Assembly (NCBI GenBank): GCA_020059765.1
Contig: JAGVBM010000290.1
Location: 1 to 8,305 of the forward strand
Source: Bacillota bacterium
Lineage (GTDB): Bacteria; Bacillota; Bacilli; Tumebacillales; Effusibacillaceae
Reading direction: 5' to 3'
DNA: 8,305 nucleotides
Shown: one piece after another, positions 6,653 through 8,305 of the stretch
How the letters are laid out: each line of letters opens with the position of its first letter
Numbering within the stretch: the first letter of the stretch is position 1
Position numbers and translations under genes: made by a program
The notes under the pieces: generated by a model
The model's database searches: none
The model's input: only the letters and a program-made list of their open reading frames with translations
Told to the model about the DNA's origin: nothing

Positions 6653-7402
6653 TTGGAAAAGACAGAAGGCATTGTGCTTCGGGCAATCGATTACGGTGAA
6701 ACGAACAAGATTGTCACCCTGTTGACATCCCGGTACGGCAAAATTGCCGCGCTGGCAAAAGGAGCCAACAAGCCGCAGTCGCGTCTGGCATCTGTTTCAC
6801 AACCTTTTATACATGGACATTGGTTGTTATATGGGGGACATTCGGGTATGGCTTCCGTCTCGCAAGCGGATCTAATCGAGTCTTTTCGCGGCATTCGGGA
6901 AGATCTGCATCGTTCTGCATACTCAGCCTGCATGGCCGAGTTCACAGATCGCGTCTTGGAAGAACGAGCATCGTATCCGGGAGTGTTCCAGCTTCTGTTA
7001 CATATGTTTCACGGTCTGCAGGATGGGAAAGATCCGTCCGTGTTGTTTCAAATCTTCCAGATGAAAATGTTGTTTACAGCAGGTATTCAACCAGATCTGC
7101 AACATTGTGCCTATTGCGGGAAGCCGCTTGACCGTTCCAGCCGTTTTTCCATCCGTTTCAGCGGACCTGTTTGCCACGATTGTCAAGAGGCGGATCCCCA
7201 TGGGATTTGGATGAAGCCGAATATACTGAAACTGTTGAAATTGTTTCAACAGATTGATATCACCCGTTTGGGGAAAATCGATCTGAGCGAAGAAGTGAAA
7301 CGTCAATCGGATCGGATCATCCGGCAATACATAGAAGAGCATGGCGGGATTTATCTGAAGTCGCGACAATTCTTGGATCAACTTGACAAGTACCAACTGT
7401 AA
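6653..7402 (+). CDS. recO: DNA repair protein RecO
   Basis: From TTG 6653 this is a 249-residue RecO of usual length (B. subtilis 255). The N-terminal OB fold (about 1-80) begins EKTEGIVLRAIDYGETNKIV and continues with SRYGKIAALAKGA and SRLASVSQPF. A helical C-terminal domain follows, with a zinc-finger-like set C152-x2-C155 and C174-x2-C177 and the late ORF block GIYLKSRQFLDQLD. RecO binds single-stranded DNA and SSB, anneals strands, and with RecR loads RecA in gap repair. An ATG at 6638 would add five residues but has only AGG 2 bp upstream. TTG 6653 has GAGGAA at 6640-6645, spaced 7 bp, and an N-terminus matching relatives, so it is preferred. The last codons contain the -35 element of the downstream glyS promoter. 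Confidence 0.96.
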   Translation: MEKTEGIVLRAIDYGETNKIVTLLTSRYGKIAALAKGANKPQSRLASVSQPFIHGHWLLYGGHSGMASVSQADLIESFRGIREDLHRSAYSACMAEFTDRVLEERASYPGVFQLLLHMFHGLQDGKDPSVLFQIFQMKMLFTAGIQPDLQHCAYCGKPLDRSSRFSIRFSGPVCHDCQEADPHGIWMKPNILKLLKLFQQIDITRLGKIDLSEEVKRQSDRIIRQYIEEHGGIYLKSRQFLDQLDKYQL

Positions 7403-7411
7403 TTGTAATAT
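7383..7411 (+). promoter_or_regulatory. Sigma-A promoter for the T-box/glyS unit, overlapping recO 3' end
   Basis: A perfect -35 TTGACA (7383-7388) is followed by exactly 17 bp and -10 TAATAT (7406-7411, 4 of 6). Expected transcription start is about 7417-7420, a few tens of bases before the T-box Stem I. The -35 lies within recO codons; the recO stop is 7400-7402. Location and spacing make this the obvious promoter for the regulated leader, though read-through from recO is possible. Confidence 0.8.
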
Positions 7412-7439
7412 TCATGGCAACAGTTTCATATTCAAGCTT

Positions 7440-7641
7440 GGAAGGACAGGAGTAGTGGGCGATTGCCAAACAAGCGAACCGGGGCGGGTGGGAGCCCGGT
7501 TTGGACGGCTCATGAACGGCGGTCTGGAGCTTGTATTTGCGAAAGTGGACGTGCAGTTGCAAGTGCGTCAAGCAGGGTGGAACCGCGGGAGAAACGCCTC
7601 TCGTCCCTAGTGTCAGAGCTGGGACTGGAGGCTTTTTTTTT
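7440..7641 (+). promoter_or_regulatory. Glycine T-box riboswitch (transcriptional) upstream of glyS
   Basis: The leader carries the T-box consensus AGGGTGGAACCGCG at 7574-7587. Stem I starts with GGAC 7444-7447 pairing with GTCT 7522-7525; AGTA 7451-7454 lies on the 5' side of the specifier loop. GTGGGC 7455-7460 pairs with GCTCAT 7508-7513, and CCAAA 7466-7470 with TTTGG 7500-7504. An AGCGA bulge lies at 7473-7477, and CCGGG 7479-7483 pairs with CCCGG 7495-7499 to close the distal loop. The 3' side of the specifier loop is GAAC-GGC-G (7514-7521), giving specifier GGC (Gly) at 7518-7520. A Stem III-like helix pairs 7529-7533 with 7569-7573. The antiterminator pairs AGGG 7574-7577 with CCCT 7605-7608, and GCGGGAG 7585-7591 with CTCTCGT 7598-7604, leaving the 7-nt bulge TGGAACC. 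TGGA (7578-7581) fits a UCCA tRNA end, as expected for tRNA-Gly. Uncharged tRNA-Gly should favour glyS read-through. Confidence 0.95.
7596..7641 (+). terminator. T-box attenuator (intrinsic terminator)
   Basis: GCCTC 7596-7600 pairs with GAGGC 7628-7632, and GTCCC 7603-7607 with GGGAC 7621-7625, with one wobble and one mismatch between them; the loop is 7608-7620. Nine T follow (7633-7641). The 5' arm shares 7598-7607 with the antiterminator, so the two folds exclude each other. Confidence 0.93.
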
Positions 7642-7680
7642 CATCAACAAAAGCTTTAAGTGGGAGGAAGGCGAGACGTT

Positions 7681-8305
7681 ATGACAGCAAGTCGCAACGT
7701 GGCGATGGATCAAATTGTGTCTTTGGCCAAGCACCGGGGGTTTATTTTTCCCGGATCGGAGATTTACGGCGGACTTGCCAACACGTGGGATTACGGGCCG
7801 CTCGGCGTAGAACTCAAAAACAACGTCAAAAAGGCTTGGCAGAAAAAGTTCATTCAGGAATCTCCTTACAATGTGGGACTTGATTCGGCGATCCTGATGA
7901 ATCCGCAAACGTGGGTCGCTTCCGGGCACGTAGGCAACTTCAATGATCCGATGATCGACTGCAAAAACTGCAAAGCGCGCCATCGTGCCGACAAATTGAT
8001 TGAGGGCGCCTTGGCCGAAAAGGACATGGAGCTTGTGGTGGACGGTCTTTCCTTTGGCGAAATGGCTCGCTTGCTGCAAGAGTATGAGATTGCCTGCCCT
8101 GAGTGCGGATCGAAGGATTTCACCGACATCCGTCAATTCAACTTGATGTTTAAAACCTTCCAAGGTGTGACGGAGACGTCAACCAATGAAATTTACCTCC
8201 GTCCTGAAACGGCACAAGGGATTTTCGTCAATTTCAAAAATGTGCAGCGCACCATGCGCAAGAAATTGCCGTTTGGAATCGGCCAAATCGGTAAAAGTTT
8301 TCGAA
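7681..8305 (+). CDS. glyS: Glycyl-tRNA synthetase, single-chain type, N-terminal part (3' end outside window)
   Basis: The frame runs from ATG 7681 to the window end (208 residues plus one base) with no stop. It is the class II, homodimeric (eukaryote/archaeal-like) glycyl-tRNA synthetase, not the alpha2beta2 form. It has IYGGLANTWDYGPLGVELK at 28-46, WVASGHVGNFNDP at 78-90, and a zinc-binding-type CKNC/CPEC set (C94, C97, C139, C142). QFNLMFKTFQG (162-171 region) precedes LRPETAQGIF at 173-182, and motif 2 begins GIGQIGKSFR at the edge. It charges tRNA-Gly with glycine in the cytoplasm. The ribosome site is GGGAGG 7662-7667 or GAAGG 7667-7671, the latter 9 bp from ATG. The gene is controlled by the glycine T-box directly upstream. 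In B. subtilis the same position is taken by the two-subunit glyQ-glyS; here a single-chain enzyme sits at that site. The full enzyme is usually about 450-470 residues, so over half is missing. Confidence 0.96.
   Translation, partial: MTASRNVAMDQIVSLAKHRGFIFPGSEIYGGLANTWDYGPLGVELKNNVKKAWQKKFIQESPYNVGLDSAILMNPQTWVASGHVGNFNDPMIDCKNCKARHRADKLIEGALAEKDMELVVDGLSFGEMARLLQEYEIACPECGSKDFTDIRQFNLMFKTFQGVTETSTNEIYLRPETAQGIFVNFKNVQRTMRKKLPFGIGQIGKSFR

Noticed and set aside
7510..8163. 217-residue open frame on the minus strand across the T-box and glyS
   Set aside because: It would cross the T-box terminator and the clear glyS frame; no recognisable domain.
1..8305. CRISPR arrays, insertion sequences, tRNA or rRNA genes, defence genes, phage genes
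   Set aside because: No spaced repeats, transposase motifs, cloverleaf or rRNA segments, or accessory-type genes were seen; gene content and order are housekeeping throughout.

Overview
The window is a dense, entirely plus-strand stretch of a low-to-middle GC, endospore-forming Firmicute. It carries the 3' part of a sporulation gene (yqfD), AGGAGG-type ribosome binding sites, TTG/GTG starts, a T-box riboswitch, and the Bacillales gene order yqfD-phoH-yqfF(pgpH)-ybeY-dgkA-cdd-era-yqzL-recO-glycyl-tRNA synthetase. The single-chain glycyl-tRNA synthetase, instead of the split glyQ/glyS of Bacillus subtilis, and the divergence from B. subtilis proteins suggest a deeper Bacillales lineage (Paenibacillaceae- or Alicyclobacillaceae-like). 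That placement is inference.

Layout: 1-864 is the C-terminal part of yqfD (5' end outside the window). phoH (881-1846), pgpH/yqfF (1878-3971), ybeY (4040-4540), dgkA (4545-5042), cdd (about 5023-5448) and era (5429-6334) follow with gaps of 4-68 bp or overlaps of about 20 bp, so they look like one translationally packed operon. A 107-bp spacer with a G8 tract and a small hairpin precedes the small gene yqzL (6442-6582); after another 70 bp comes recO (6653-7402). A good sigma-A promoter overlaps the end of recO and drives a glycine T-box leader (about 7440-7641, specifier GGC, terminator at 7596-7641). This controls glyS, which starts at 7681 and runs off the window. No gene-free stretch exceeds 300 bp; the longest (7403-7680) is the promoter and T-box.

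How the genes fit together: PhoH, YbeY and Era are an RNA/16S rRNA maturation group. PgpH degrades c-di-AMP. DgkA phosphorylates a lipid alcohol (undecaprenol or diacylglycerol). Cdd salvages cytidine. RecO acts in RecFOR recombination repair. GlyRS charges tRNA-Gly and is separately regulated by uncharged tRNA-Gly. The content is mostly conserved housekeeping. I found no defence, mobile or clearly undescribed system. The items worth a second look are the T-box and promoter architecture, the C-terminal membrane extension of DgkA, the G8 tract before yqzL, and a 17-bp-period tandem repeat over the pgpH stop codon.
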